A stretch of 64,000 nt of DNA from Microplitis mediator (taxonomy: Eukaryota; Arthropoda; Insecta; Hymenoptera; Braconidae): NCBI RefSeq assembly GCF_029852145.1, contig NC_079975.1, positions 24,433,364 to 24,497,363 on the forward strand. The letters run 5' to 3'. The notes below the pieces were generated by a model. The model was given only the letters and a program-made list of their open reading frames with translations. It was not told the DNA's origin and searched no databases. Positions 1-12,395 of this stretch are shown piece by piece. The translations under genes and the position numbers were made by a program. Numbering within the stretch: position 1 is the stretch's first letter; each line of letters begins with the position of its first letter.

Positions 1-731
1 AAGGAAAGTAAAAATAGCAGAAAAAAATCATTTTAATTAGTATTTTTTATAGCACCCCCCCCCCCTCTCATACCAAAAATTTTACAGTTTTATTTATTAT
101 GAATTTTTTGAAAGAAAGTGTACATCGAAATTAAAAAAAAAATATATTAATTAACTGTCTCAAATTACTTAACACCGTGAACATTTCAGACTTTTCAATC
201 CCCACAAAAAAAAAAATTTTCTCACTCAAACAGAATGTCTATAGACGTATACATTTTATACTCTGCGCTATTTTCCGGTGCGTATTACACGACTTCAAGT
301 CAATTAACGATTGCATTTACAATAAGTTCACATAGGTTGTATATTCGTAATAATAGTTTGATTATGATTTTGATATATTTACCTTTTAAAGCAAAAAATC
401 TCAAGTATGAGAATAATTATAGATCTAGATCTCTCGATCGAGACAATTCACTTTCTTCACAAAGTGAGAACGCTAATATTAGTACCGTAAAAAATGAATG
501 AGTAAGCAAATGTGTAACTCTAATTTGAGAGTATTCTATTAACTTTTTATACACATACGTCAACGTGAATTAAGTTTTCCATTAAAGTCGATATTGTAAA
601 ATAGACATGCTTCAGAATATTTACAGCCAAAGTCCCCTAAATATGAGTTGCTTTCTTCGCCCAGGACTATCTCTAAAGTCACTCTTTTCCCTTAAACCTA
701 ATCTACCTGCTTACTAGAATAATAATTTTCC
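1..731. other. intergenic, no gene recognised
   Basis: AT-rich sequence with a poly-C run near 54-65. An 88-codon open frame at 235-501 (+) has no family resemblance I can name, no splice context and a low-complexity Ser/Arg/Asn tail, so I do not call it a gene. The missing 3' exons of the minus-strand yellow-family gene should lie to the left of this region; I could not find one here. Confidence 0.5.
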
Positions 732-1575
732 TACACGGAAAAAAATGATGCTCAAAATTTTAATAATTTGTAGTTTATTTTTGACTTAAAATTAGTATAT
801 TTGTATACTAATATCAAACCAGGATCATTATATATTACAAAATGGCTATTATTTATATTAAAATTTGTATACATAGAAGAGCAAAATTTGTAATTTCGTA
901 TATTTAAATTAATATGAAAAAGAATCAATAAATTGGTATCTACAGTTATTTATTACTATTCAAATAAACATAGAAAAATTTATAAAATTTACCACTTATT
1001 CGATTTATGTATATAATAAATTAATTTATAATAACGAATAAATAACATTTTATATTAATTATTAGTCAATGGGTAGAGTTTATAAAATAAGAGTTAAAAG
1101 TTTTCGGTATTTTTATGAGCAAAAAATCAGTATCTAGTATATTAATTTTTCATTTTATTATTTACCACTTATTCGATTTATGTATATTGTAAATTAATTT
1201 ATAATGATGAATAAATGATATTTTAAGCTAATAATTGATCAGTGATATCGAATTTATAAAATAAAAGTTAGTAACTTTTGCAGTTTTTCGGCTGGAAAAA
1301 TCAGTATCTAAGATAGCAATTCATAATTTGACCAATCATTACTTTTTAATAGATTATGCCATAAATTAATCAATTTTCACTAATAAGTCCCGTATTTATA
1401 TACCTAAAAGTAATAATATTTAGTTACTTTTTGAAATAATTGATAGTAGTTTTTAGGAATCTACAAAAATTAGTAAACTACTTTGCATTAAGTACATAAT
1501 TGTACTAATTATTGATAACAGATTCCACTTTTTACTATTATTTATTAATTTTTAATATTCTGTTTTTTCCGTGTA
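732..1575. mobile_element. TIR element, CACGGAAA family, TA-flanked
   Basis: The ends are inverted copies of CACGGAAAAAA, each bounded by TA, which is the target-site pattern of Tc1/mariner-type MITEs. The interior holds an imperfect direct repeat of about 170 bp (about 985-1155 and 1160-1330; both carry ACTTATTCGATTTATGTATA). No transposase is encoded, so it is non-autonomous. The same ends recur at 2563, 13461 and 34085. Confidence 0.7.
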
Positions 1576-2562
1576 TGCACGTTTCAATGCGCCATAGATA
1601 TTGATATAATATACCAATTAATTTAAACAGATAAATTTTGTGCGTTAATTTTAAGGTAACACTCTCTAATGATCGGAATTGTTAACCAATTGACCACAAT
1701 GTTTTTACATCATTTGTATTAAAATACAAAAAACTTTGATTGATTCATAAAATACCTAGTGAAATAAAACGATAGATACGTAATTGTAAAAAAAAATTGT
1801 TTTTATCAATTAGACCTTGAGAATATTTTTTTTTGCTTACATTAAAAATAAATCCGTGTCCGGTAAAAAAAAAAGGTCATTTATTAAATTTTGTTTATGT
1901 CAACTGATTCGAGTTGATAAATTTAGATATTGATTGATAGTAGTAAATGATTAAAAAACCTGTTATTATAATAATTTGTTTAGTAATACAATTAATTGGT
2001 TATAATGATTACTTACCCGATAAGTGGAATAATTTGGATCTGGAAGCATTGAAGCATGAACGAATCGCCAGCTCCTGTCGGCAGTTCCGTCAAAAACAAC
2101 GAGTCCTATTAATAAAATGTAACATTTAATTATTTTTTATAGTAATAGGAAGTAATTTTTTCGTAGATTCGTGTCTGAGCTCTCTTTACCTTTGACCAAA
2201 ATTTGAATTCTTGGAAAAAATATTACAATTTAAGTATTAGTTCAAAAGAAAATTTTGGAAATATTCGTTAATTTTCAAATTATTCGAATTTTACGAATTA
2301 TTCGAATATTTACGCACCCCCTCCCCCCCAATAATTAACTTTTACATACGAAAAATTTCATAGCTAGACTTTAATAAACTCACGATTATCAAAACCTAAT
2401 TAAGTTTTCCAAAAAAAAAGTCACTACAGTATTTTTAGAATTCAAATCTAAGTCAATTTCTTGATTGATTTATATATAGAACATATATTTTGAAGTAGTT
2501 ACATCTATTTCATCAAAGATGATGCTTCAATTTTTTAATTATGTAATCAAGTGGACATTCGG
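1576..2562. other. intergenic
   Basis: AT-rich sequence between two TIR elements. Apart from the small open frame at 1947-2129 I see only poly-A/T tracts and a short poly-C run near 2317-2329. Confidence 0.4.
1947..2129 (+). CDS. small ORF with signal-peptide-like start, uncertain
   Basis: A 60-codon frame. The first 18 or so residues (MIKKPVIIIICLVIQLIG) are a short basic start plus a hydrophobic stretch, like a secretory signal. The next part reads YNDYLPDKWNNLDLEALKHE and then becomes Cys- and Gln/Arg-rich. The Y..DKW.NLDLE run faintly recalls the N-terminus of insect chemosensory (OS-D) proteins, but the four-Cys pattern of that family is absent, so I do not assign it. It could be a first exon, a broken gene fragment or chance. 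It lies on the strand opposite the yellow-family gene, downstream of that gene's second exon. Confidence 0.2.
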   Translation: MIKKPVIIIICLVIQLIGYNDYLPDKWNNLDLEALKHERIASSCRQFRQKQRVLLIKCNI

Positions 2563-2863
2563 TACACGGAAAGAAATTTTCTTTAAAAATTACCGTTAAA
2601 TTCACCGTAATCGTGGGACATAGTGCGGCGCTTTTATTAATTACAATTTTTGAAATAAAAATCATGAAAAAATTTATTTATTTTGTGGTAGACTTTATAA
2701 AATTTACCGAAAACCGAATAAAATTTACGGTGACTACGGTAAAATTTGTTGAAAAAAAAGTTAAAAATTATCTCACTTACCGACAAATGATTAGGTCGTG
2801 CCATTCATCCCATTATTACAGTGAATTTAACGGTAATTTTTAAAGAAAATTTCTTTACGTGTA
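2563..2863. mobile_element. MITE with about 41-bp TIRs, CACGGAAAGAAA family
   Basis: The arms run inward about 41 bp from CACGGAAAGAAATTTTC on the left and its inverse on the right, with one visible mismatch (CACGG versus CACGT), and TA on both sides. It is 301 bp and non-coding. The open frame crossing it is an accident of the repeat. It lies in the intron just downstream of the second exon of the minus-strand yellow-family gene. Confidence 0.8.
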
Positions 2864-2939
2864 AGATTAATAAATTTTGTTAAATTTCCAGGGCACTTGT
2901 CCTTGAAAATCTAAAAAATTTGTAATAGTTCATACATAC

Positions 2940-4159
2940 CAGGGCCAACAGTATCGGTCATGTAAACAAAGACATCATCGCAAGTACGAGCTGCAGTGTC
3001 GTCAATAACTAAATTAGTAAGAAGTGTATCTGGTCGTAAAACCTAAAATATACAAATAAAATAATTGTTATTTTCACAAAAGTTGCACCGAAAGTTTAAA
3101 TTCCTGTTCTCCTTAGAGGGAAGAAAACAAGTGATCTTAATTAGCGCATGTGCCATTCTTCCCATGAACAGAGGCTAAAATTTAAACTTTCAGGTTCAGA
3201 TCTGGTGAAAAATTTTATACACATGAAAGGTAGGAGTCCCAATCCACGTGTTTGCCACCCTCGTCATAGACTCGGGTAGGCAATTGCGCACGAGTGTTGA
3301 AATGTCCTATTTTCCCCCTTGGTGTGTAATATAGTCGTCCCGACGAAAGCTTGGGATTTTTTTCCCACCACGGTTTCTTCCCCCACCCTTTAAATGTTGG
3401 TTTTGGTGGCTTTGCACATGCGCACATTCAAATGGCACATGCGCTCATTCTAATATCATGGTGGTAGGGGAAAGAACTGGTGGGAAAAAAATCCCAAGCT
3501 TTCGTCGGGACGACTATATACTATTTTAATTAAATATAATAAAATAATTGTAAAAAAAAAAAAAATCTAACCTCACGTGGAAATATAACTTGACGAATAA
3601 GTTGATCTGTTTGAAGATCGAAAACAAGAAGTTTAGGCTGGCATGCAACTTGAAAGTCATCAATAGATGTATTAATACCACTGTCAAGTACCCATAATCT
3701 GTTGCACTTATCAATTCGAATTCTATAAACAGATATAAGACCTGAACAGTTTAAATCGCCTTTACCAGCTCTATGCCAATCCCACGAGGGATAGGCTTCT
3801 AGCTGTGGACTGCTACCAAGTGGTAAATCACGAGGAATCACGCTTAATGTTGCTGGAACACCCGCTCGTAATCGAGGAGTGGCAATAAATATTCTGTGCT
3901 CTGTTATTTCGAATCCTGTTGGTACGACATTTTCCGGACGAAATTTGTTTAAAAACTCTCTATCATATGGCAACGCGTAATCCAATAATGGCCATTGTGC
4001 GATTGTCTCAAGTATTTCTGCGTTTATTTTCACTATTCCAAATGATCCTATTAGTAGGATCAATAATTTGAGTTGTCTGAAAATAAAATAAAAAATAATA
4101 ATAATAATATTTATAATCACTGCATTGTTTCCGCTACTTTTTTTATTTTTTTTATGCAC
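2940..4159 (-). CDS. yellow/MRJP-family secreted protein, 5' part (yellow-e-like?)
   Basis: Exons on the minus strand: 4159(or 4076)-3572 and 3042-2940. The junction is phase 0 and reads FPREV-LRPDTLLTNLVIDD. Exon 1 carries the family signatures: hydrophobic leader LKLLILLIGSFGIVKINA, then QWPLLDYALP, the RIFIATPRLRAGVPATLS block, YPSWDWH and CNRLWVLDSG. Exon 2 has CDDVFVYMTDTVGPG. It ends on a phase-1 donor, and the remaining half of the beta-propeller must lie off the left edge. The true start is uncertain. An ATG at 4159 would give an over-long leader, and a good acceptor (TTTTCAG) at 4077 suggests the first codons sit on an unseen upstream exon. By sequence feel and its place next to yellow-g/g2 it may be yellow-e or a close relative; I do not assign a symbol. 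Known family role: secreted, cuticle pigmentation or related functions. Confidence 0.85.
3329..3519. repeat. foldback element with 42-bp perfect arms
   Basis: The arms at 3329-3370 and 3478-3519 are perfect inverted copies (core GTCGTCCCGACGAAAGC) separated by 107 bp. The element lies in the intron between exons 1 and 2 of the yellow-family gene and is more GC-rich than its surroundings. A minus-strand open frame over it is a by-product. Confidence 0.85.
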
Positions 4160-5138
4160 TACATTTGTTAGCGGAACGACATTCGAATGACTTTCTACTT
4201 CGATACGCTGAATTTCATAATAGTAACTTCTGAATAGCCTTCGCTTGACCGTGAATTTAAATATTATTTTTTTTATCGTAGTGTTTTATTACATCTTCTT
4301 TCAAGACCTTTAATGACAACTATTATTAATTATTATGTTCATTATAATTATTGTGCTAAATGAAAATTTAATATATACTTTATTGTGTATTTGTAAAATA
4401 CAAGTTTTTCACTGTTTTTCTTTTTGTTTTGAGACTTTATTTATAAGCCGTTCACTTTTTCGAAAGGAAAAAACATTTTTAATGACAATAGTATGTTTTA
4501 CAACAAGTTTCTTTATACGCATGTTGTTTCAAGCTAAGCGTAATGTGATCGTTAAACATCAAAGATGTAATTACTGTTTTTTTTTTTTTTTATGAAGGAA
4601 TTGATTATTAATTATCCAATGGGATTTAAAAGTGTGAAAGTTTTATTACCGATAATAATTTATTTTTATATCACTTATCGATATTTATTAATTGTCTCTA
4701 GGCAGGGCTTTGATTATTTATCCGTCATGATTTCGATGTAAAAAAAGTTCCCAAAATTTTCAAAAAAAGTTCATAAAAGTGAACTTCTAAATTACAGACA
4801 ATTCCCGCATGAAAATATCATATGTGGTAAACATATATTAAAAAATATATGTTACAGATATAAATATATTAGTACGACCCACATTACCCCAGAATGTTCA
4901 TATTCCATCTCAGTTTTCGAAAAAAAAAAAATTGCCCGCTCATTTCACCCCTTGAATTCTTAATTAACAAAAATTGTTTTCTGGTCCATTTTATCCCCTT
5001 TTCTTCGAATAAATTTCCAAAAAAAATTTTTGAATTCAAAATTAAAATTAAATTTTTTCACCTTTGAAAATTAATTACAAGATGATTTATAATGGAAAAT
5101 TTTTTTTTAACAACCAATAAAAATGACACCGGAAGTTG
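4160..5138. other. intergenic, includes a fragment of the neighbouring AT element
   Basis: Poly-T rich. At about 4801-4870 it carries a broken left end of the element at 5139-5833: both share GCATGAAAATATCATAT or a close variant, followed by TATTAAAAAATATATG. A 5' exon of the minus-strand yellow-family gene may be here or further right; none is identifiable. Confidence 0.4.
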
Positions 5139-5833
5139 ACCCGCGTGAAAATATCATATATGGTAAACATATATTAAAAAATATATGTGACAATACATGA
5201 AATCTTATATAGAACTATATATAGATTTTGGCCGATTTTATTATATTTCTATATATGTTTTCTCTTATATGATTTCATATATTTCTGTATAACTTCAATA
5301 TATTATTTATATATTTGAAAACATAATTTTAATATATTCAAAAATAAATGTTATTTATATATGGAAAAAAATAAGAATACATATATAATTCATCATTATA
5401 TGGCACGATATATGTACCAAGTATTTAACTTGATAAATTTTTGTATATTTTTTGATATATAGAACCATATAAGTCTTCCTATATATGTAAGAATAAATAA
5501 AATCTATTCTTTTCTGTCTTCCTCTCTCTGTTATAAGATTCAAAAATTGTGTTAAGAATATATATATATATATATGTGCTAGCTTACAAATTTACATATA
5601 TAATTATCAATATATATAATACATATATGTGCTAACTTATAAGTTTACATATATGATTATAAATATATATAATACATGTATTAACTTATAAACTTACGTA
5701 TATAATTAATTATATTAAAACTTACTATATTATATATAAGAAAATATATATCATTTTTGGCCACTTATATGGTCCCATATTGATTATATATTTTTCCATA
5801 TATATTTATCATATATGCTATTTTCATGCGGGT
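5139..5833. mobile_element. AT-rich TIR element, ACCCGCRTGAAAATA ends
   Basis: The left end ACCCGCGTGAAAATATCATA is mirrored by the right end, which finishes ...TATTTTCATGCGGGT. The interior is almost only alternating TATATG/CATATA phrases. There is no coding capacity. A truncated copy lies at about 4801, and similar AT-rich phrases near a ...CACGGGT motif occur at about 9190-9325. Confidence 0.65.
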
Positions 5834-7077
5834 TCTGAATTTTGAGTTGATCATTTTTGAAACTTTACAAAAATTCACCAGTAGAACAATTTTCAATCTC
5901 CCGACCTCGTTTTTGAAAAATTTTTATACAGAGTCAAAAAATTTTTCTTGTTTTTTTTTTTATGTTCCCCGAATCAGCAAAATTTTCAAATCGAATTATT
6001 TTTGTTTTAAGAATTTAGAAAAACGTTTCTCAATTGAAAATTTTTTTACTCTTGAATGTTTTCGAAATTTCAAAAATGATTAACTCGAAGTCCAGAATTG
6101 TCTCAAATTACGAAGTTTGTGGTTTTGAACTTTTTTTGAAAAAACATTTTTAGAAAAAACTTTTCTTAGACGGGAAGGTATTAAAATGTAAAACTGGTTG
6201 ACTACTTTGACACATTAGAAATTTTTTTTTACTTTAATGTACTTCATATGAAATGTAGTTTGATCCGGTTATTTAGTCACTGGTTGAACTTAAAATACTT
6301 TTTCAACGACTTAATTATATATTGATCTAGTTTTTAGTGTCCGTAATAAATTACAATGTATGAAGTTTGCGAAGTAAACATGGAATAAATCCGGAGTGAA
6401 TGCGAGGCGGGTGATTTCTTGTTTATTTAAATCACCTCGGAGTGAATTTTACTTCGAAGAGGAGTTTATTTTAACATTAAAACTTCAGATGGGAGTAATT
6501 GAAGATTTAAATAAAATTTACATGGCCCTGAAATCATTGCACTGAAAAAAACTCGCTATTGACTCCATAAGCGATTTTTTTTAAACCCCGGAACTTCGAG
6601 TGACAGTAAATTTGGATTAAAATAAAATTCAAATTCACTCTCAATTTTTTACAGTGTATAGAGTTTACAAAACCGTTCATTTTATTAAATGAAATTCATT
6701 TTTACACTCGAAATTCTTAATTTTGTTTTTTGTCTTCTCTTGGAATTATTCAAAATTTGAAAAACTTTTAACTGAAATTATATTTTGATTTTTGCACGAA
6801 CGCTTTTACAAAATCAATTTTTAGATTAATTTAGAATAATTTAATTGGTAAAAAAAAATTTAATGAAAGATGTCTCCCTCCCCCTTCTTCCCACGAATTT
6901 TCAAAATTAAAAGCTCCGAAAATTCAAAAAAATAGAATTTATTGTTTATGTTTTTAACAAGAATTATCAAGTGGAAATTTTGATTTCTTTTTAAAAAAAT
7001 AATGAATGTGTCAATTAAATACAAACTTCAATTTTTGGAAAAAAACAAAAATTTGTAAGTTGACTAACATTTCCCTG
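5834..7077. other. intergenic with small repeat remnants
   Basis: No gene recognised. A short CACTGAAAAAAA...TTTTTTACAGTG inverted pair spans 6540-6656. A phrase AAATCCGGAGTGAAT at about 6389 recurs at about 19124 in an intron of the yellow-g-like gene, so both are probably pieces of one dispersed repeat. Confidence 0.4.
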
Positions 7078-7395
7078 CTCGGGAAAAAATGTTTTTATAA
7101 AATTTTATACAAAATTTTGTAAAATTTAATAAAAACATTTTTTCCCGGGTAGTGGAAATTTTTCGGACTTTTCTCTGAATGACTAAAAAAGTCTTTAGAA
7201 CTTTGGAACTGAATGTTTCCGAGAAAATTCCGAAAAATTTCCACCACCCGGGAAAAAATATTTTTATAAAATTTTATAAAAACATTTTTTCCCGGGTAGT
7301 GGAAATTTTTCGGATTTTTCTCTGAATAACTGAAAAAATCTTTAGAACTTTAGAACTGAATTTTTCCGAGAAAATTCTGAAAAATTTCCACCAGG
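7078..7395. repeat. alternating palindromes, CCCGGGAAAAAAT units
   Basis: Two hairpin types alternate. One folds GGGAAAAAATGTTTTTATAA onto its inverse. The other folds TGGAAATTTTTCGGA onto TCCGAAAAATTTCCA. The second type occurs twice (about 7149-7245 and 7298-7395), so the block is a tandem copy of a palindrome pair. Confidence 0.7.
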
Positions 7396-9546
7396 GTTGG
7401 CAATTTATCATTATTAAAATATTAATTAAATATAGTCATTAAAAAAAAAAAACAACTTCCCGAATTTTTCTAAAATCATCGATTTTCTTAGCGGAAAATT
7501 AAAAAATTAATTGAACTTCTTTTTTTTAAATTCTCTTTTGTAGTTACAAAAAAATATTTTACATAATTTAAAATATTTCAAGTGAAAAATCTTTACTATA
7601 TATTTTAATATTACAAAAAAGATGCAGTTATTTATCTTATGAAGTGTAATTATGTAGAAATTTTTATCACTGAAACTGAGCATAATTTCCTTGTATACAA
7701 ACAAATGGTTCATTTAATTTCAAACAATCCGACTTTTGATTCCACGAATTAATTTATAAAAAGACATTTTCAATTCAAAATATTTTCTCTCATTCACAAT
7801 AAAAAAATATAAATAAAAACATTGCGGAATTTAAATATTTATTATATCAAATATGAAGAAATGAATACCAGCATTAATTTAAAACAAACATAAAACAATA
7901 AAAAAATTACCTCATTGTTAGAGAGTTTACTTATGAATAAAAATTAAAATTTCCGTCTTCTCGTATGGTCAATTAAACAATCTGAACAACAAATCAAATA
8001 CCGTAGCACTAAAAAAAAGTAAATATATGTGTTCAACACTACGTGCCGAGTTTCACTGACTCCAAAGAATTGAATGTCGTATAGTTGTATAAGAACTAAA
8101 CAAGAACTGGAGAAGTTGTTGGGGAGTAGTCAGTAGATAACGTATTGCAAGACAATCGTTTGCGTTCGATCTAGAAAACGTATCCCTCCTTATAATACGA
8201 TATGTATACTAATACAATATATACATACTCGACACTTAATGTAAAAGTTCGCGATTACCAACAACGCCCTTCTCTTACTTTTGCACTCAAGTCCCACGTC
8301 CCGGTTCCTTATATTATATATAGACCAGGTACCAAACCCCTTCTACATTCATTTTAAATACTTAAATTTTTTAAAGCCCACCATAAGTATAAATATATAT
8401 GTATGTATGTGTGACAACGTAACACCTCCGTAACCGGATCTTGATCAAAAATATTTTTCTTTATGACTTTGACAGTCAATCATTTATGATTGGATCAAAA
8501 AATTTAATTATCTGACCATGATTGTTATACTAATTGCCTAATATTGTCCTTGATATTAATTTTAATGACATTAGTGATTTATGAAATAAATTTAAACTGT
8601 CGATACGACTATCGCTGTCAATCGATGTTGCGTCATTAATTATTCACTGGCTAATAAAGTAGTACACTTCAAAGAGATTTAATGTGATAAGTTGACAAAT
8701 CCTTGTGAGAAGTTGTTGAAACCGGTAATTATTATTTTTTTAAATTTATAAAAACACTAATTCGATAATCACATGAAGTTTAAATAAGTCGTGATACAAA
8801 TCCTTAATAGTAAGATATTAATTGTAACGTACGTGTTATGTTATGTTATTTACATAAAACAACACTACTGGTTTTGATCCGCTTGAGGATACGTCAGAAA
8901 GAAGGTCAGATTAGGAGTAGAATAGTACGACTGATTATCTGATAGACAGTGAAAGTTTTAAGATTTACTTAATATGTATTTCATTCATTTCACGTCAGTT
9001 AAATTGAGTTGAGATCATTGTTGTATGAATTTTTTATTTGTTAATTTTATTTTTTTTACACAAAAGGAAAATTGAGAAAATCAGGCCCTTTAGGAAAAAA
9101 TTGCGAGTATTAATTTTTTTTATTTATCATTTTCACTACTGAGTCATCGAATAAATATTTTATATAAATATACTCGGAAAATGAATTATACACCCCCATA
9201 TTAGAGCATATATGAAAATTGAGCATACTTAACATATGAATTATAAATGCTTAATATATGCTTCCTATGTGAAGCATATATGGCAAATTTTCATGTATGG
9301 TCAGATATGGTTCATTTTTCACGGGTGACCTACACAGAAAATAAAAGTTTCTTGGCGCAGAAAATTTTTACTCGCCCCAAGAAAATTTTCATGTTCCTTA
9401 AGAAATTTTTCGCATTATGAATTGAAAACAAAAATTTATTTTGGACGAGAAAAAATTTCGTGTGCCAAGAATTTTTAGTAGTGCGTCAGATGCGATTTCT
9501 GGTGATTTCTTATCAGGTAGGTTAAGGTTTCTTGTTTTTTCAATAA
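7396..9546. other. intergenic, possible minus-strand promoter near 8.1-8.35 kb
   Basis: Most of this is featureless AT-rich DNA. The stretch 8100-8340 is less AT-rich and, on the minus strand, has a TATA-like run (about 8311-8325) followed by CCGGGACGTGGGACTTGAG. That could be a promoter and 5' UTR for the minus-strand yellow-family gene about 4 kb away, but I have no splice evidence for it. A degenerate relative of the 5139 AT element lies at about 9190-9325. Confidence 0.3.
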
Positions 9547-9932
9547 CCCTGATTAAACAACTGAATTCGATCGAATTAAACAGAATTAAATTTTTAATTC
9601 TATTTAATTCAGATAAATTCTGTTAATTCGGTACCTAACTTAAAAATTAATTCTGTCTAATTCGGCAGGAAAACCAGAATTTCTCAAAATTAAAACGAAT
9701 TTAAATAATTCTATTCGGGTTAATTCTGATTAATTCGAAAATAATTCTCCAATTTCTGGTTCTGAATCCGAATTAAACTGAATTAAAACGAATTTGAAAT
9801 TTTTAAATCGGTTTTATTCTTTTTAATTCAAATTCAAATTTTCAATTCTGTTGAATTCTGTTTTGCAGAATTCGACAGAATATAACAGAATTAAAATTTT
9901 TAATTCGGTCGAATTCAGCTGTTTAATCAGGG
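9547..9932. mobile_element. TIR element, CCCTGATTAAACA family
   Basis: The left end CCCTGATTAAACAACTGAAT is mirrored on the right by its inverse, with the TIR extending about 34 bp with a few mismatches. The interior repeats an AATTCTGTTTAATTC-like phrase many times in both orientations. It is non-coding. The same outer 13 bp bound the element nested at 25871. Confidence 0.75.
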
Positions 9933-11895
9933 AATCTATTACTAATTAAAAATAACAATAAAAGTCCGATTTTTTTTTGTAATCTTAGTAGCTCGTTTCA
10001 TAGTAATTTTAGGAGTTAAAAATTTGATGATTTTTGCCTAATTTATATTAAAAATAGGGTGACCGAACATAGATACAAGAAACTTACCTCTGTATGCATT
10101 ATCAGCCATCTTAGTTCTATTTTTTTGAGGTTATCGGCATTTATATGCAAAATAGTAAATTTAATTTATTAATGTCAAAATAAATAAACAAATTGATTAA
10201 TTTATATTTCAAAATATATATAAATATTTAGAATAAATGTAAATAAATCATATACATCCGATCAGCTAAAATTTTATCTAAAAGGTGGCCGATAAAGGGG
10301 GTCTAGGCAGCCCGATAGACGGGACATCAGGAATTGAAGTTATTTTCATTTATTATTTAATTTCTAATAAATATTTTTACATATATTTTTTTAAATTTGA
10401 AGTTAAATGTATCAGCTTCAAGATTCTATCACTTTTTCATACATGAATTGGTTTTTCATATTTTAATTCTTAATTCGAAAAAAAAAATACGCTTAACTAG
10501 CCGATAGAGGGGTCACTTACCTTAGTCCTAGAAAAATTATTGTCTTCGATTCATGATGCAAAATATTTATTGCGCCAAGAAATCCTTTTCTTCTGTGTCA
10601 ACTTTTTTTCTTACACTAAACGTAAATTGATAATGTCAAAGAAAACTGAGGATATAATTACAAGCATAATAGCTGGATTTCTATTCGCATGAGATAAAAG
10701 TTAACATAACATTTAGTTAATAATATATAAGAGTTTATTTAAGTGTAATATTTCATATAATTATATAGTGGTATGACCGTAAAATCACCAGATGAAGTAA
10801 TAATCGTTTTAGTATTAAAATAATTTATCAACGTATTCTACTAAACAGTTGGCCATGAAATAACTTCATTATACTAAAAATATAAATTTTAGTCATTTTA
10901 CATGGTCATAAATAAAGTTATTCATTATTAATGGATGAATTATATACTTTATTGTTATAGATACAGTAATTTAAAATAAAAATTTAAACGTATGTTAACT
11001 TTTACTTTTTCGAATATTACATTCGAAAAAAATATATCATGTACATTTTCGTAATTAAATAATTGCTACGATTGCATTATTTGTATTTAATTATTAGAAA
11101 AATATATTAAGTAATTTTCCTAGTCTTTGTTTAAATATCAAGAGAAAATTATATATATTATATATATGTAATTAAGTACTTCCTTAAATTATTTTTCCGC
11201 CTTTAATTGCAAGTGATAAATGTAAACAAATAGAAATTGTAAACAATATTTATAATGATACCATAGTTTATTTTTTTCCGGTGTCTGAAAAAATTATTTT
11301 GACTTATTTATTAACTTTCTTAAACGAAATTCATTTTCATGTGCGTGATTAAAAAACTATAATTACGTAACTAATATAGTCCTTTAAAGTAAAATTAATC
11401 ATTTACGCATTCGTAATTCAATATATTATTTTATGTAAAAAATAAATCAGTGGGCGATAAAAAATCTAAAAGTAAACAAAGCACTTTCACTAATTGAAGT
11501 ATTGAATTCTATCTTTCTATCACATGTAAACTAGTATTACATACTATCGCTTTGAAACGACCATAATATATCCGTATAAATATATGAGCAAAGATAAATG
11601 CAGAGGAATTCGGGGAAAGTTGGATAGTTTTTGTTTTCAAGTGTCCCGCGCACTGTAAGAGAACACTTTTTTAGTAAAAAAAAAAATGTTATTTACAGTT
11701 CGTAGAAAAGGTTGAGGTAAGTTGGCCGGCCAATTACTGCGACCAATTTAAAATTTTCAGTAAAAAAATTTTTGGAGTGTTTAGTATCTCATTTATTATA
11801 TTGATAACTGCAGGGAAAAAAAATAGGCGCTGCAACAGGACGCATTCCTGTGGGAGTAACAAGACACATCCTGTGGGAACGACGCGATAAAATCC
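9933..11895. other. intergenic
   Basis: No gene recognised. Scattered short phrases such as CCGATAGA (about 10303 and 10502) and AGGGTGACC/GGGGTCACTTACC (about 10058 and 10510) suggest an eroded inverted-repeat element across roughly 10.06-10.53 kb. The rest is AT-rich. Confidence 0.35.
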
Positions 11896-12380
11896 TACAC
11901 TGTTAGAAGTATTTATTTGGGCCAAATAAGATTTATTAATAGTTAATAAATGATTTATTAAATGAGATTTATTTGAGCCAAATAAGCCATTTTTTAATAG
12001 TTAATAAATGGCTCATTTGAATAGAAAGAAATGACACATGAAGTTAAGGTTATAACCTTGAATGGAATGAGTATGATTGTTAGTAAAAATTTATTATAAT
12101 ATTTCATTTTTTTTATATCTTTTGTATAATAATTTTTATCTTCAATTAACGTTAAATGTGTGTATTATTTTCTTTAAAAAAATAAAATTAAACAGTCCTA
12201 TAAATTATTTTTCATAACCTTACTTAATTAACTTCATGTGTCATTTCTTTCTATTCAAATAAGCCGTTTATTAACTATTAAGAAATGGCTTATTTGGCCC
12301 AAATAAATCCCACTTAATAAATCATTTATTAACTATTAATAAATATTAATTCGGCTCAAATATATACTTCTAACAGTGTA
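11896..12380. mobile_element. foldback element, TACACTGTTAGAAGTA ends
   Basis: A 485-bp element starting TACACTGTTAGAAGTA and ending with its inverse. The arms are long: the phrases GGCCAAATAAG, TTATTAATAGTTAATAAA and AAAGAAATGACACATGAAGT all recur inverted, leaving only a short unpaired centre. TA at both ends is compatible with a TA target site. Non-coding. Confidence 0.8.
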
Positions 12381-12395
12381 TTACTACAACTAGAC

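Noticed and set aside
235..501. 88-residue frame
   Set aside because: No family resemblance, no signal peptide or domain, and many frames of this length occur by chance in this AT-rich window.
2613..2843. 76-residue frame with Lys/Phe-rich sequence
   Set aside because: Sits between the arms of the 2563-2863 MITE and runs into its right TIR.
3215..3427. 70-residue Pro/Trp-rich frame on the minus strand
   Set aside because: Overlaps the left arm of the 42-bp hairpin element within an intron; no splice or family support.
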